From Zhengitettix transpicula (taxonomy: Eukaryota > Arthropoda > Insecta > Orthoptera > Tetrigidae): a DNA stretch of 64,000 nucleotides. The notes under the pieces were generated by a model that made no database searches, was not told the DNA's origin, and saw only the letters and a list, made by a program, of their open reading frames with translations. The DNA lies in contig CM073590.1 of assembly GCA_037074705.1 (NCBI GenBank), positions 8,138,001 through 8,202,000 of the forward strand, written 5' to 3'. Each line of letters starts with the position of its first letter. Positions within the stretch are counted from its first letter, which is position 1. The position numbers were made by a program, and so were the translations under genes. Of this stretch, positions 47,638 to 59,689 are shown piece after piece.

Positions 47638-48291
47638 GTGTGGTTTAAAAACAGACGGGCCAAATGTAGACAGCAGCTTCAACAGCAGCAGCAACAACAG
47701 CAGCAACAGAGCTCTGGCATCTCTAACAAGACCCACTCGCGTTCGTCAAGCGGCAGTGCTGGGGGCAAGATTAAGCCGAACGTCACGAGCAAGGCAACGC
47801 CGCCCCCGCCGCCTCTCAGCAGCGTCTCCCCCAAGTGCAAGATCGAACCGCCGGGCTCGTTCCAGGCGCCGCAGCGGGCCGGATCCGGCAGCGCGGCGTC
47901 GTCAGTGCTCACGACGCCCAGCCCCCCCGTCACCCCCGGCTACCAGCACGACGCCTCCGCGTCCGCCGCCACCTCCACCCCCGCCACCGCCTACAATGGT
48001 TTCTGCTGGGGCACACCCGCGTCCGCCGCGTCGTCCGCGCCATGCTACTCGCAGACATACTCGCCCTACTACGGCAACATGGGCGTCGAGTACTTCCCGC
48101 CGTCGGCGTCGCACCATCAGTCCAACTACTCGCCCCACCACGGCCACAACCACGTCATGGCGCACAGCTACCATCACCACCACCACCAGATGGGCTCCTA
48201 TGCAGGGGCTCACCAGACGTTCAACAGTGGTCGCCACTCTGACTGCTCTCTGGACTACCAAATCACTCCCGACAAGTACCAGATGGTGTAG
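47638..48291 (+). CDS. otd: otd/Otx homeobox protein, terminal coding exon
   Basis: 217 codons and a TAG stop. The first 14 residues, VWFKNRRAKCRQQL, complete the homeodomain. Residue 50 is Lys, the determinant of bicoid-class TAATCC recognition. Then follow a 10-residue Gln run (mixed CAG/CAA), a Ser-rich stretch, a Pro-rich linker, a TTPSPPVTP motif, a Ser/Ala-rich block, Tyr-rich YSQTYSPYYGNMGVEYF, a His-rich tract with five consecutive His, and the C-terminus CSLDYQITPDKYQMV. TTPSPP-x-TP, the Tyr-rich YSQ...EYF block and the tail SLDYxxxxDKYxMV correspond to fly Otd; DCSLDYQ also recalls the Otx tail. NGFCWGTPASA may be a degenerate form of the Otx WSP motif. The exon is strongly GC-rich, which creates long open shadow frames on both strands. 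Confidence 0.97.
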   Translation: MWFKNRRAKCRQQLQQQQQQQQQQSSGISNKTHSRSSSGSAGGKIKPNVTSKATPPPPPLSSVSPKCKIEPPGSFQAPQRAGSGSAASSVLTTPSPPVTPGYQHDASASAATSTPATAYNGFCWGTPASAASSAPCYSQTYSPYYGNMGVEYFPPSASHHQSNYSPHHGHNHVMAHSYHHHHHQMGSYAGAHQTFNSGRHSDCSLDYQITPDKYQMV

Positions 48292-48865
48292 CCGGAGTGA
48301 GCGTCCTGTACGGTCACCAGCGTATTGACGCACTTTACTCTTCGCTTTCGTGTGGTTTCCATGGATCTCTTAATGGAAATGTTCAAATCAACCGAGGTCG
48401 AATAATGTTTGCGAGCTTGATCGGTCAACGGTATCACCAACGACCCGAACGAACCACGACGAGAAGTACCTTAAGAATGAATATGTCAAAAGCAACTAGT
48501 CATTTTCGAGGGTGCCAAATTTCAACTATGTAAACGATGATGCAGTTGCAATTTACGGCGACGAATGAAGTGTTCAATTAATAATCCAGCATGGACAATC
48601 AACGATGAGAACGGTATATTCGATGTGTTTTTTACTCTATCGTATTGAAAGGACTTGGTGTGGCATAACTATGTTGCCCGACGCTTTATTTGTGTTACTT
48701 TCTTGTAAATAATCTTTGGGTAGGTCCAGTGCCTTTTACAATCTTATCATTGTTTCACGGAAGTTCCCAGGAATTTAATCAAAATCTATTTTATTTGGTG
48801 TGTTACGTCGTGGTTATGCCCCTGAGTGTTTCGTTTTGTAAATAAAGTATTCTTACATGGAGGAT
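48292..48865 (+). terminator. otd 3' UTR and polyadenylation signal
   Basis: After the TAG at 48289-48291 the sequence loses coding character. A canonical AATAAA stands at 48841-48846, giving a 3' UTR of about 570 bases if cleavage is 10-25 bases further on. AT-richness rises after about 48.9 kb. Alternative downstream sites cannot be excluded without cDNA evidence. Confidence 0.55.
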
Positions 48866-48869
48866 AAGT

Positions 48870-50245
48870 GCAATGGCGAAGGCAGCTGTCAGATGTGAAC
48901 TGAAACGGTACGGCTGCGGTACATAACGTCAAATCGTTACGATTTAAATTGTATGACTTTTAGTATGATATTTTCATAGTGTTTTAATATTCATTCACTT
49001 CACATTTCTTCTGTTTATTATAAACATCTAAGTGAATTTTAATGTGCTTTCTTGAAAAGATTTCACTTCATTGTATATTATTATGGAAATAATACTATAC
49101 ATAACAAATAATGTTTTTGATTTCATTTTAATTTTCCTTTAACATGATACCACTTAAAAATATTGATGCTGAGATAAATTCCGTCGAATTGATAAGATGG
49201 TTAAGTAAGGGAGGCTGCTTCGAGAGAGGGTAAGTATGAGGGCTGAAGGTTCATATCAACGTTTCGAGCAGTTGAACCTGACCGTTCGCAGACGTTGAGG
49301 AACGACTCTGACCGAGGACGCTGGTTATACAAACGGAATACTACTTACTCAATGTTAACGTAGCTGTCTCGCGAAAAAGGATATAAAATATGATGGTTGA
49401 ATTTGTCTGACAGTAAACCAAGATATAGTCTGGAAACTAATCATAAAATAAATACGTTAGAAGTAAACCGATATTTAGTACAAAACTATAATTTACTTAC
49501 ATTTCACGTAAATAAATTGCAAAAATTATTTGGGATATGGATATAAATTGAATTAAAACAATGGATTACGAATATATTTTATGATTTATGAACAATTAAA
49601 GTTTACCTGTGCAACTCTTCTCTTAGCGTCTTAACGTATACAAGTTTTAAAAAGAAAACAAAAGAATAAAAATAAACGGAATAATTCAAACACATTAATT
49701 AATTCCAGTCCACGAATGCACAAACGGCAGTTAATTTATTCTTGGATGTAATCTTATCAGCTAATAAAATGTACACTCTTAACAACCATTCAGAAAATTT
49801 TCGATCTGACCACACATCGATTTTTCGTCTACAACACATGTATGAAGAAGCCCTTTACTTGTAAGTAATTTAGGGTCTGCATCTCTTAATGTGTTACAGA
49901 TGCAATTTATGACACAAAATTCCTGGTACCAAAGTAACAAACAAAACTTGTAACTTCCTAGTTTTAACGCGCATTCTCTTGAATTGCGACAAAAGAAGAA
50001 CCAATAAAAATTCAAATAAAAGTGAGTAAATTAAATGGACTATAAGGTAGAAGGTGAGTATGGTTCATTAGTTTAATAAGTAGTCGTTGAATGAAGAAAC
50101 TCGCGCGTATTTCATTAATAAATTTTTGGTTTCTTAAAAACAATCCTTACGAGTAAAAGATAAATGCTATGTGGTGAACAAGAATCTGTTCTTTATACTT
50201 TTCACAGCATCTTTGCTTATATTTAATTCCTTCCAGAAAGGAACA
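48870..50245. other. Flank after otd, nothing coding recognised
   Basis: AT-rich. At about 49.19-49.30 kb an AGATGGTTAAG...GGTTCATATC pair is weakly tRNA/SINE-like, and an AGGTTCA/TGAACCT hairpin encloses GAAACGTTG on the minus strand. Neither is strong enough to call. Confidence 0.4.
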
Positions 50246-50248
50246 GTC

Positions 50249-50251
<3 letters not shown>

Positions 50252-50293
<42 letters not shown>
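50252..50293. repeat. (AT)21 microsatellite
   Basis: An uninterrupted run of 21 AT dinucleotides. Confidence 0.95.
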
Positions 50294-50295
<2 letters not shown>

Positions 50296-50329
50296 AAGTG
50301 CATTTAGATAAATTACAAGTAATTATAGC

Positions 50330-50520
50330 ACGCGTCAGCAAGGAGGGCGGGTCGCGCAGACTGAGGGAGTGGTTTCTACGGTGTGCGCGGAGTTAACACA
50401 AATAAGGCAACGATCTAAGGTCTAGGCGCTTACTGAAACTAATTGGATGAGCCCGGGACTGGGTTGGAACCTGCGAAGAAAGACACTAATCCCGGCCGTT
50501 ATTGTACGTGGCGTTTAGTA
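50330..50520. promoter_or_regulatory. GC-richer patch with K50 core downstream of otd
   Basis: TAATCC at 50487-50492 in ACACTAATCCCGGCC, within a GC-richer patch 1.5 kb past the gene. Candidate 3' regulatory DNA only. Confidence 0.2.
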
Positions 50521-50529
50521 TAGCATACG

Positions 50530-52685
50530 ATAAAAATCGAACTTAATATATGTGAGAGACGGGAGACATGAGAAATAATATCTTTAAAATGATTCACACA
50601 AAATGTACGCGCATTAGTAATACAGGTGTAAAAATATGTTTTTTACCGAGAGAATCCTTCCAGTCCAAAAGGATTGGTGTTAAATATAAAGTTTTTTTCT
50701 TCAAGACAGACTTAGTAATTTCTTGTTAAATTATTATATTTTACAATATTTGCAACTTGCACGTTAGGAAAGCAAAGAAACGTATCTGGTGCTCTACACT
50801 CGGCTGAAAAATCAAAAATTTTGAATCGATAATGAATACCGCTGAGAATTGGAACATATGGGACCTGAGTAAATGAAATTACTATTAAATAAATTCATCG
50901 ATTGCCTTTATCAGACAGTATTACGAATGATTTATGAATGGCAGTATAAAGATTTGTGGTTTCAAAATACGAGATTGGAGTAAGTGAAGAGGGTTAAAAA
51001 CGGGGAAAAGAAAAGATTAAGAGTAATGGTTCGTAAATGAAGAAATGCGATTTAATGTTACCGCCCTCTAGCCAACACAAATGGAGGTGAGAGCTATGCT
51101 TAAGATTCTGTTAGTAACTTGGAAATATATGTTAATATGTAGCCATCTCATACCTCTCAAAATATTTGTGTCGTATCAACAAAATGAAACATATAATCAT
51201 CGCAATTAGTGTAAGGTATAAAATGAGATGCCAATGACGTCTATACAGTCGTAACATACAACAAGTCTAAATGTTTTACTTTACAAAATTACACTCTACT
51301 ACAAGAGAACGGCTGAATGCAATTTCTAATAGAGCTTTATTTCGTTCTATTATGAAGCAATAAATTAAAATTATCAAAAATTGATTCACCATCACCAAAG
51401 TATCAAAAAAAATTAATTAACATCATGCTTCCATTTACGACCAGATTTGAGCTCAATGGAAAAATTCCAAGGAACTGCAGAGGATTTCAAAAATAAGAAA
51501 ATTCTAGATTCTACCCATTTTCGAACGTGTAACGATATTATTGTAATTAATGAAAGTTGACTTTCCCGGGTAAAATGTATATAAATTCTTCGCGGATTAT
51601 TGAAGAGGACTGAAAACATTAAAACTTGTACATATAAATTATCAAATATTTTAATGCCCGATAAATCTCTGTAACTGTTTTACAAACTACGATGACATGA
51701 TTGTTTTGACAATCTTCTTCAAAAATCCTCCTCCATTCGTTTTAAATCCATTGCTGAGCATATTAGAACTAAAATAGTAGGAATATAAATTACAGAATAG
51801 TTCACGAGAAAAATTTATGATGAATCAGGTTCCAATTGCTCAAATGTGACTGTGCCCTCTCAATTTATAAATGTTTGTTATTTACCATATTTTGTAGTAT
51901 GAGGCGGATTCTTATTATATCAGATGACTTTCTTATTTTTTTATTTCCGTTTTTTTGGGTGAAGTTCTGAGTAAAATGCATTTTAAAATAGTTTTTTTTT
52001 GGAGAAGAAGTAGGTCTATAAAGATGCAAGAAGAGAAAGTTGTTCTGTTAAAAATGGCGTAAGAGTCACTCTATAATACGAAAATATTTTGTATATTGAA
52101 ATTAACAGTTTCATCGAATATGATATTGTCTAGTAGAAAGGTATCAATAAAATGGACAATGTATGACTTGTTATATTGTTCAAGCATTTAAATCCTCGTC
52201 ACCTTTGTTTTTCCCAGAATTATTTTCATTTCAAATTATTATCCTTTATTACTACAATTCTACCTATCATCATCCGTAGTTCGTATATCGCACTTACGAA
52301 AATAGCCTGATCGTCTACGTGTTTAATACACTGTAACTTTTCGCCACTAATTAAAATTACATGATTTTCCCAGTTTTCTTCAATAAGTTTCTCTGTATAT
52401 TAATTCAAATGTGCTGGTCACATTCACTATTTCTTCATGATTCCTCTATCTATGTTTTACTCTTCTGTATACTCACCATCTGTATAAAACCATCATAAGC
52501 TTACGATCTTTCCAGCCAATGCTGGATGTACTTTAGCATCTCCAATAATATGTCCTAACTTAGCATGCCAAATGCTTTTCCAAGTCTAGAAAACATATTA
52601 ACCTCTATCACTTGTTCTTGTAGTATTCTTAAAAAACCTATTGTCTCTCTGGTACCCATGATTACCTAAACCCAATCTGTTATCA
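50530..52685. other. AT-rich intergenic sequence, nothing recognised
   Basis: No ORF with a domain, no tRNA, no clear repeat. Confidence 0.4.
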
Positions 52686-52689
52686 CTTA

Positions 52690-53665
52690 CGACTGTAATC
52701 AAAAAGTAAGCTGAAATTGTCATTTAAATCTCCCGGGTATTAGGAAGGCAGGTAATTTTTTTTCCTAGGTTGGTAGGACTGTCTAGAATGTTTGTCAAGC
52801 GTCTGTTTGTTAAAAGGTTTAATTATCTCAGAGATACACGTGTTTTTGTAAACAACCAAAAGTGAATTTTTCGATTTTTCGAATATTCTTTTGCGGACAC
52901 GTTGAAAATGTTGCGGAAGGCCTTTGGTGATCAAACTATGGCACAGAAAAACGTTTATAAGTGGTACAACGAGGTCAAAGAGGGTCGAGAACGCGTTGAA
53001 GACGAACCGCGCTCTGGACGACCATCAACGTCTACCGACGAGGGCCAAGTCCAAAAAATCAAAGATTTGGTGCTTGAAAATCGTCGATGGACAATTAGAC
53101 GTCTCGCTGATAGTGTTGGAATATCATTTGGCTCAGCCCAAACCATTTTGAAGAATGTTTTGTGTCTCAAACGCGTCAAGTCTCGATTGGTGCCAAAATC
53201 GCTTTTTTTTAAAAAAAAAAGCGTCGCGTTGATGTGATGTGAAACTTTGCTGTCTGACTATCAGGACCACTTGAAATGCATCTTTACTGGAAACAAGACT
53301 TGGATTTACGCATACGACCCTGAAACCACCGACCAATCCAGCGAATATCGTACAAAAGGTGAAGCAAGACCACGCCAAAGTCGATCGAAAATCAAGATCA
53401 TGTTGACAGTTTTCTTTGATTATCGTGGTGTGGTTCACTATGAATTCCTTCCGCTGGGCCAAACTGTCAACAAAGAATATTATTTGAGCGTTATACAGTG
53501 AACCTATTCGTCTGAAACGGCCGAAATTATGTGCGAACAACTCTTGGTTCCTTCATCACGATAATGCACCATGTCATACTGCATCGGTTCTTCGCTTGAT
53601 TTGGAAGAATAAATAAAGAATTTATATTTTATAAATAAATTCACCTTACTTTTTGTTCACAGTGG
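52690..53665 (+). mobile_element. Mariner transposon, 976-bp internal-deletion derivative
   Basis: 24-bp terminal inverted repeats at 52690-52713 and 53642-53665: CGACTGTAATCAAAAAGTAA... on the left, and in reverse CCACTGTGAACAAAAAGTAA... on the right. TA dinucleotides at 52688-52689 and 53666-53667 are the target duplication expected for mariner. The length is below the usual ~1.3 kb, and the transposase lacks its C-terminal part. TIR and TSD preservation means it might still be recognised in trans. Confidence 0.9.
52902..53616 (+). pseudogene. Mariner transposase, frameshifted and truncated
   Basis: From MLRKAFGDQTMAQKNVYKWY the helix-turn-helix region reads normally, through the PRSGRPST linker and a second helix-turn-helix (RRLADSVGISFGSAQTIL). 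A T/A homopolymer at about 53.20-53.22 kb shifts frame, and another single-base change at 53237 restores it. The catalytic region TGNKTWIYAYDPETTDQSS has Asn in place of the first catalytic Asp and Lys in place of the adjacent Glu (family norm GDETW). After a stop at 53499 a third frame gives WFLHHDNAPCH, with the second Asp intact. The D34D third Asp and the C-terminus are deleted; the frame ends at 53616. Enzymatically dead. Confidence 0.9.
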
Positions 53666-53669
53666 TATA

Positions 53670-54260
53670 TTCTGAATTGTCTTACGTTCAATTGTTTTCA
53701 TAAATAGTCTTGACTCACCTTCTGGTCTTTATTTTATATAACTCTACTTTTCATTGGGTAAAGGCGCTCTTACAGTTTTATTAGGATCCTTTTTTCAATT
53801 TCTCGGATTACATATATAATATACAAATATTGTCAGTTTTTCTATTGCATTATCCTTTAGTGCCTATGATTTTTCGCAGTCTATCGCCTTCTTATCTTCC
53901 ACATATTATATAGCTGTTTTCACTTCCCCCTACATTATCAATGACCGTCGGTATTCCAACTCACAAACGTCTTCATTCTCTGTCACTAAACAATATTAAA
54001 ATTCTGCTTTAGAAGCATAAAGCAGTTGTAGCTAATCCTTCAATACATCCTTCTTCTGTTCACTACTATCTGCCATCTTTCCGGTTTGGCCCAGTAGTCC
54101 TTAATATCCTAATTCTTTTTTCTTATTAGTAACTAATGTATTCGCTGCTTGTACATAATTTTTCATTTGAGTATCTTGAAAACAGTATTACATGTTACAG
54201 ACGCCTAAAATCAATTTTCATTGATATACTATATTAAAAATTTTAATATTATTATTTTAG
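53670..54260. other. Intergenic sequence, nothing recognised
   Basis: AT/pyrimidine-rich with no ORF of note. Confidence 0.4.
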
Positions 54261-54267
54261 AGTTCCA

Positions 54268-54862
54268 GGCTACATGAGAGTAACGCATATGATAGGACTG
54301 CACTTTAATATTATAGCAAGGGGTTAGAAAGGGGGAATGCGGAAGGGAACACCAGGTAACTAAGGTCCCCGGGCTATAGTTTCAGGATCCTAAAAAGAAA
54401 TTACCTAAAGGTAATTATGGGAAATTCTTCTAAAACCTAAATCAGGTAGATCAGTCTCTTGGTACTCATCCCACGCCCTTCCAATTATGGTTTTGGGATT
54501 TGCTGTGGAGACGCAGCATTCCCTTCTCCATACCTCGCCCAGTTTACGACGCAGCTGTTTGACTGATTCAACAGCGAACAGCTTTTACCATATGCTAAAA
54601 GTTTGAGAATCCAGAACATACACATCTCAAAACTGGCCAAAGTGCCTCGGCTTGTAGGAACATTATTTCAAAACCAGTGAGAGAAGGCATCCCTGAAGAT
54701 AGCCCCCTCTGTCTCTCCAGTAAAATTCCTCCTGTGATAGCTGTGGTCAACTCCGACTAGTATCCTACATTTTTTAGTCCGAATATAGTGGCTACGTGAA
54801 GGTAATCCACGTGTTGACAAGTCCCCTTTAATGCCATACGAAGGGATTTGAAAGGGGTGGTG
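54268..54862 (-). repeat. 555-bp family, one unit plus start of the next (copy F)
   Basis: In reverse it matches D/E: GTTACCTGGTG, GGATCCT, AGGTTTTAGAAG, GGGTAGGAT-like words, TTTGCTGTGGAGACGCAGCA, CTCGCCCAG and CCTCGGCTTG. It then continues through the spacer (TTCAAAACCAGTGAGAG, AAGGCATCCC) into a second partial unit at 54.79-54.86 kb. This shows that the ~555-bp unit includes the spacer. Confidence 0.7.
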
Positions 54863-54869
54863 AATAATC

Positions 54870-55600
54870 ATGAAGTATATAAAGATTTTAAAAAATCTGC
54901 AAAAGTATGCTAAAAAGGTATTTAAATTACTGATTACGAACTGGTCATATTGGGCAGTTAGAATACTTATTAGTAAGTTTTAAATATTCAAAATAATTAT
55001 GAAATACTTAAAGTGTGGTAACAATAAAACTAAATATTTAGAGGGTCGTGAAATGACGGAATGGGTGGTTAAGCTTTTAATGGAACTCGGACATTTAGAG
55101 CCTAAATTGCATATCATTATCACCATTACACATGCTAATGACGTATTTTGCTGGAAAATAAATAATGCAACATTGGAAAAATTTAATCAGAGTAAATCAT
55201 TTGAGGAGTTCGGTGATGGTAAGCGTCCAAAAAAACATCAAGCAATTACATAGTATGACAGTTGCAATTTAATTGTAATGTCTTTAACACAAAGCAGCGT
55301 GTTTGATGTAATTGTATTTATGTTTTCGCACGTAATAAATTTATTTTTAGATCATTTTAGACCCAAACGGCCGAGAAGCGTGTCTTTTAAGGGATTGTTA
55401 TGTTTCTAAGTTGGACAACAAGGAAAGGCGACGACTAACATCACATCTGAAATTAGTGAGTACAAAGCAGACGGCAGAAAAATAAATTAATTATATGATT
55501 CAGAGTGAAGCTGCAGCACATTAAAAGTAAACGAAATAACAAAATCGGTTTACGGATAAATATTGAAAATAATTATGAGAAAAAAAAGGTGATTTAGACC
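54870..55600. other. Intergenic sequence, nothing recognised
   Basis: AT-rich. An 84-codon ORF at 54999-55253 has no recognisable domain. Confidence 0.4.
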
Positions 55601-55604
55601 TTTT

Positions 55605-55940
55605 TCACAAGCCGAGTCACCTCGGTCAGTTTTGAAAGCTATTGTAGGCGTTTGGCATAGAGCAAAAGTTGTAAATTGTTTCCGTTGGATCATTGGGCCA
55701 ACTGGCTTCGAACATGGACCTTACTTGGAGTCGGGAATTGATACCTCCCCACAGCAAACTCTACTCCATTATTAGAAGGGCGTGGGACTAGTACTAAAAG
55801 CTCGATCTACCGGATGCATCACATTTTGCGAATTACCAAGTAGGAACCTTAAACTCTAGCCCGAGTTCCATAGTTAGACCTTAGCTACATGACTTCCAAT
55901 GCTATTAAAAGGGAGAGGAAATCTCGTATATGACCCTATA
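55605..55940 (+). repeat. 555-bp family, divergent copy G
   Basis: CACAAGCCGAGTCACCTCGG, CCCCACAGCAAACTCTACTC, AGAAGGGCGTGGGACTAGTA, CTACCGGATGCATCAC and AACCTTAAACTCTAGCCCGA follow the family order, but with more substitutions and deletions than D or E. Confidence 0.55.
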
Positions 55941-55949
55941 TAAATATAA

Positions 55950-57890
55950 TATGACCCTTTAATTTATGATTCAATCTCAATCTTATTCCTTTCTGGAGGT
56001 AAGACAATCTTCAATGATTCCTCAGGCAAAAGAGAAATTCTCATTTCTGAAGTAGGCAGTGTATGAAGGCTAGCTAGAAACCTTTTGGAATCAGCAGAGA
56101 AAATGGTCTAAAATGTTTGATGTCAAGTATATACAAGGACAACTGTTCGTAGATAACATTGTTAGGGCGTTTCATTGATTTGGAGCATAAATAATAACGT
56201 GAATTAAGAGTGATAAAGGGGAATGGCGTAGACAACGGTCTCCCTTTACTGGGATGAACCAAATAGTCTGTAAGAGTTGCGGAGACACGTGTTTATGTTC
56301 TAAGCCTTACTCCCTGAAGACGAACAGTCGTTTAGTGTTCGAAACTTCAGTCTTTCTATCATGAAATTCACTTCATAAGTCAATTGTTTCTCTCTTTTTT
56401 CATCTCGGTTTTCAACGTATGTCTGAAACGTAGGGCAATCCATCTAGAGAACAATGACGGTCGAAGCTCGAAACCTTTAGATTACAGATTTGTTCATGTG
56501 TTCAGCAACCATAAGACAAGTATAAAAATGATAGCATTCTAAATATACATTATACCAATACATCCCATCGAATTCCAATACCTTAATTGTTAGCAGTTAG
56601 TAAATCTGTTATTTTTTCAAGTGAAATATTTATATTAAAAGAGCCTAGTTTATGACTAGGATAATTGTCGCATCATATCTACTGATGGATGTCAGAACGA
56701 ACTTCGAAAATTAACGCCTTCCTGTAGGAACAGGGAAATATCTTTCGGAATATTCCCTTTGCCAAGTCTGTGTATTGTTCTACCAACCGAGTAGGTGGAA
56801 ATAATCCACAACTTGGATTGGGCAAGGGGAAGAAGAGATTACGCCAATATTATCATTAAAACCTACAACCAGGCAAACCTAGATAAATAAATGCACTTGC
56901 GCACACCAACCAGTTACGACACAGTCACGTCACCGTTCCGAATCCAAACCGTCGCCGCCCAGAGTCAGTCAAAACCGTGGCTGTGTTCACTACATCTATC
57001 CGTCAGATATTTTTACACTCCATCAGTCTTTTTTTCTTTCAACTGTCCTACGTAAATTTTTGTGACGCGGTTTTCGGAGAAGGAATTGACTGTCTTTGTA
57101 TTAATTTGGACGAAGAAGAGCAGGCTTAGCAAAAAGATAAAAAGAAGGAACGTTCATCGCGTTATTTAAAGAATTTATCGATAATAAAATCAAGTTTTTT
57201 CATCAGAGTGAAAGAAAATTTTTTCAATATATTGCAGAGTTAACTAGAAATTAATTTTAAAAAAGATAGTGGACAAAAGCTTTAACATGCGAAGAACGTT
57301 TAGCAGTTTGTAACATAATTTTCGATTTCCTATTTAAGTAAGCGATGCCAAAACCTACTGAAGATATATGGAAATTCATTTTCTCCTACATTTATTCAAT
57401 TTAGAAATTTCCAAACTTTTTATGTGCTCTTAGAAAATATTGCGAAACAGAGGGTCTTTATTATACAACTAAGCAAAGTGTTTCCTTAGTTTTGTTGGCA
57501 CATGCTGACGCTCAATCCAATTTTATTACTGTGAACAAATTTGCAAACATAATCCTAGGAAATCACAAATATGGAAAATTTATCCCTTAAAAACGTTTAT
57601 TGTTTTTACAATTTACCTTTACATTTTCGGCAATTTTCTTTCATATGAATCCATATTTGTAATCAACTTTTAGTCATCAGTCAATATTTATCAATAAATG
57701 AAAAAACAAAAGGAACGTATCCGTCAAAAACAGTAAATATCGTTGGGAAGATATTTGACATAGACGGTTCGTTGACGGTGACGGGCCGGACGAGTCTGTT
57801 ATGGAACGGCAGCGGCTCGGTGTAGACACTGCCATTTAACTTTATAGAAAATATGTTTTTTAGTGACTGATACTTCTCGGAGACATACCG
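55950..57890. other. Intergenic sequence outside the 56.3-kb core
   Basis: No gene recognised. 57.70-57.89 kb may be the eroded upstream continuation of the LINE at 57.9 kb. Confidence 0.35.
56305..56350 (+). repeat. Hammerhead-like core with intact strands and 4-bp stem II
   Basis: CTGAAGA (56314-56320), GAAC (56322-56325), an 11-base loop, GTTC (56337-56340), GAAAC (56341-56345). Both core strands fit the CTGANGA/GAAA consensus. Flanking Penelope-type sequence was not identified. Confidence 0.4.
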
Positions 57891-57899
57891 TCGCTGGTG

Positions 57900-58465
57900 T
57901 GTGTGAATATTTCTTAATGCGTCAAGTAAGAAATTGAGGCAGAAACGTCAAAATTAAATGGGTTCGCGGCCACGACGGGGACGTGCGGACGAGCTGGCGC
58001 AAGAAGCAGCAGGTGATCATCTCCTGTCTTTTGTATATTCTAACCTTTCCCCATGAGGCTTAAATCGGGAAATAAGACAACAAAAATAGGGAAGATTACA
58101 AGTAGAGTGGACACGAGGTGAAAAAGGAGGAGGCATACGCACGTTTATACCAGATGTACGCCTACAACATAATTTCAAACTCAATTATAAAGTGACAACT
58201 GACACGGTGGTTTCAACGCCTACTTGAAGAGTTTCAACATTGGCGTAAACGACGAGAAATGCGACTGTGGAATGGACGCTAAAGATGGTGTCATCCATTA
58301 TCATCGCGGAGTGTCCAAAGTACGGTATGGAGCGACATTTTAGCGACAGCATAGGCGCGGGCATCGGCGGAAACGTCATTAAGTTTGCCCGAGAAACGAC
58401 ACTGGCTTCATCTCTACATAATTTTGTACAATCCTGCAAGAATCTGGTGAAAAAAAGGTAAAAAT
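57900..58465 (+). pseudogene. Non-LTR retrotransposon fragment with RNase H and zinc knuckle
   Basis: KIKWVRGHDGDV then, one frame over, ADELAQEAAGDHL gives the end of an RNase H domain (WVxGHxGxxGNxxADxLAxxAA). The frame continues REIRQQK (stop) GRLQVEWTRGEKGGG, TFIPDVRLQHNFKLNYK, HGGFNAYLKSFNIGV, NDEKCDCGMD, and after a shift IIAECPKYGMERHF. The last part is the C-x-C...H...C knuckle following the GHGxFxxYLxxF block, typical of LINEs that carry RNase H (I/R1/LOA-type clades). Frameshifts and a stop inactivate it. The ORFs of 64 and 84 codons across 58.2-58.46 kb are pieces or shadows of this. Confidence 0.7.
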
Positions 58466-58469
58466 TGAG

Positions 58470-59680
58470 ACAAATAATTCTCTCCCTAATGTATAATGCA
58501 TTGCGTATTTAATACATCAACAGATCAAATTACCATCATCAATTTATTTATTATATGGTCGCGTCGACAACGTGGTCATTGGCGACCCATACATAATTTG
58601 CAGAGTGCTTAATTACATTAGATTTGTTGTGATACAGTATTTATTCCAATAATAAACATATAAATAATCAGTTTAAAAAGTTTAACATGTTATGGAAAGA
58701 GAACATCAGAAAATATTGTAAATATTTTTACACTTTCAGATAGTGTTACACAGCTATTACACACTAATGAAGATTACTTATATATTTAAAATGGTTGTTT
58801 CTTTCATTTAGAGAGTAAGATTTTGCATTGGGAATCATTTAACACATATTTGGATAATATTAAGTACAAATGATAATCTGACATTGATTAAGATTAAGAT
58901 TAAAATGCTTGTAACTGAGACTGTTTCACTTCCACTGTACTATTCTCATAGATGGTTTTTATTAGGAGAAGGCGACACTTTCTTGTCTTTTTTAACTAAT
59001 TTTATTATCCTTTTAATTCAAGCGTGGGTAAAATGATTCCAATATATTTATGAATGATGTAGTGGCTAATTTGGTAGTCTCGAATAATGATCCTTGGGCT
59101 CTTTGAGTCCATAGAAATTAGTATAAGAGTCTTTAACTGTTACAAAGAGATAGATTGGGCACTGTTTTAGTTATTTTTACTGGATCTAATGATTGACCTT
59201 ATCGCCTTATATTTATGATCATGAAAGATTTGTTTGCTTTTCTTGTTACAAATACCAATTATACTAATATCAATAATTAAAGATAAAAGATAAAAATAGA
59301 CGCTAATATTTTCCAATAAAATTAAATTATGATACATGTAAAATGTAAAAATCGGTAAGCGACGTTTGTATTCTTCGGAACAGTAAATGAATAATGAAAA
59401 AGATAATATAAAATTAATAATATATAAGAATATAATGTAAAAAATATTGCTTCTCAAGATTATTATCAAAGTTTCTGTTTCTGTTTCTAGAAATGGTTGC
59501 AAATGACCTGCGCAAGTTAATAGTTAATATATTTATAGCGCTATGTATAGTAGTTACTTTTGTGCCAGGTTCTCTAGCAGTTAGTTTCTGTATTGATTGT
59601 TGACCTTCAAACACGTTCTGTTATCGTGTGTAAAATCGTTGTTAGGAAGAATTGTAATGAGGGATGTCGAGGATATCAGA
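58470..59680. other. AT-rich intergenic sequence, nothing recognised
   Basis: Includes a 111-codon minus ORF at 59167-59502 made of hydrophobic, low-complexity AT-rich codons, which is not convincing as a gene. Confidence 0.4.
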
Positions 59681-59689
59681 TAGCATCGT

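Noticed and set aside
47756..48333. Long alternative ORFs (190 and 135 codons plus, 143 codons minus) over the last otd exon
   Set aside because: They are shadows of the GC-rich third codon positions of the true otd frame; no start context or domain.
49190..49300. tRNA-derived SINE and hammerhead-like core
   Set aside because: The A-box and B-box matches are partial and no CTGANGA strand precedes GAAACGTTG.
53133..53540. 135-codon minus-strand ORF
   Set aside because: Antisense of the 52.7-kb mariner transposase.
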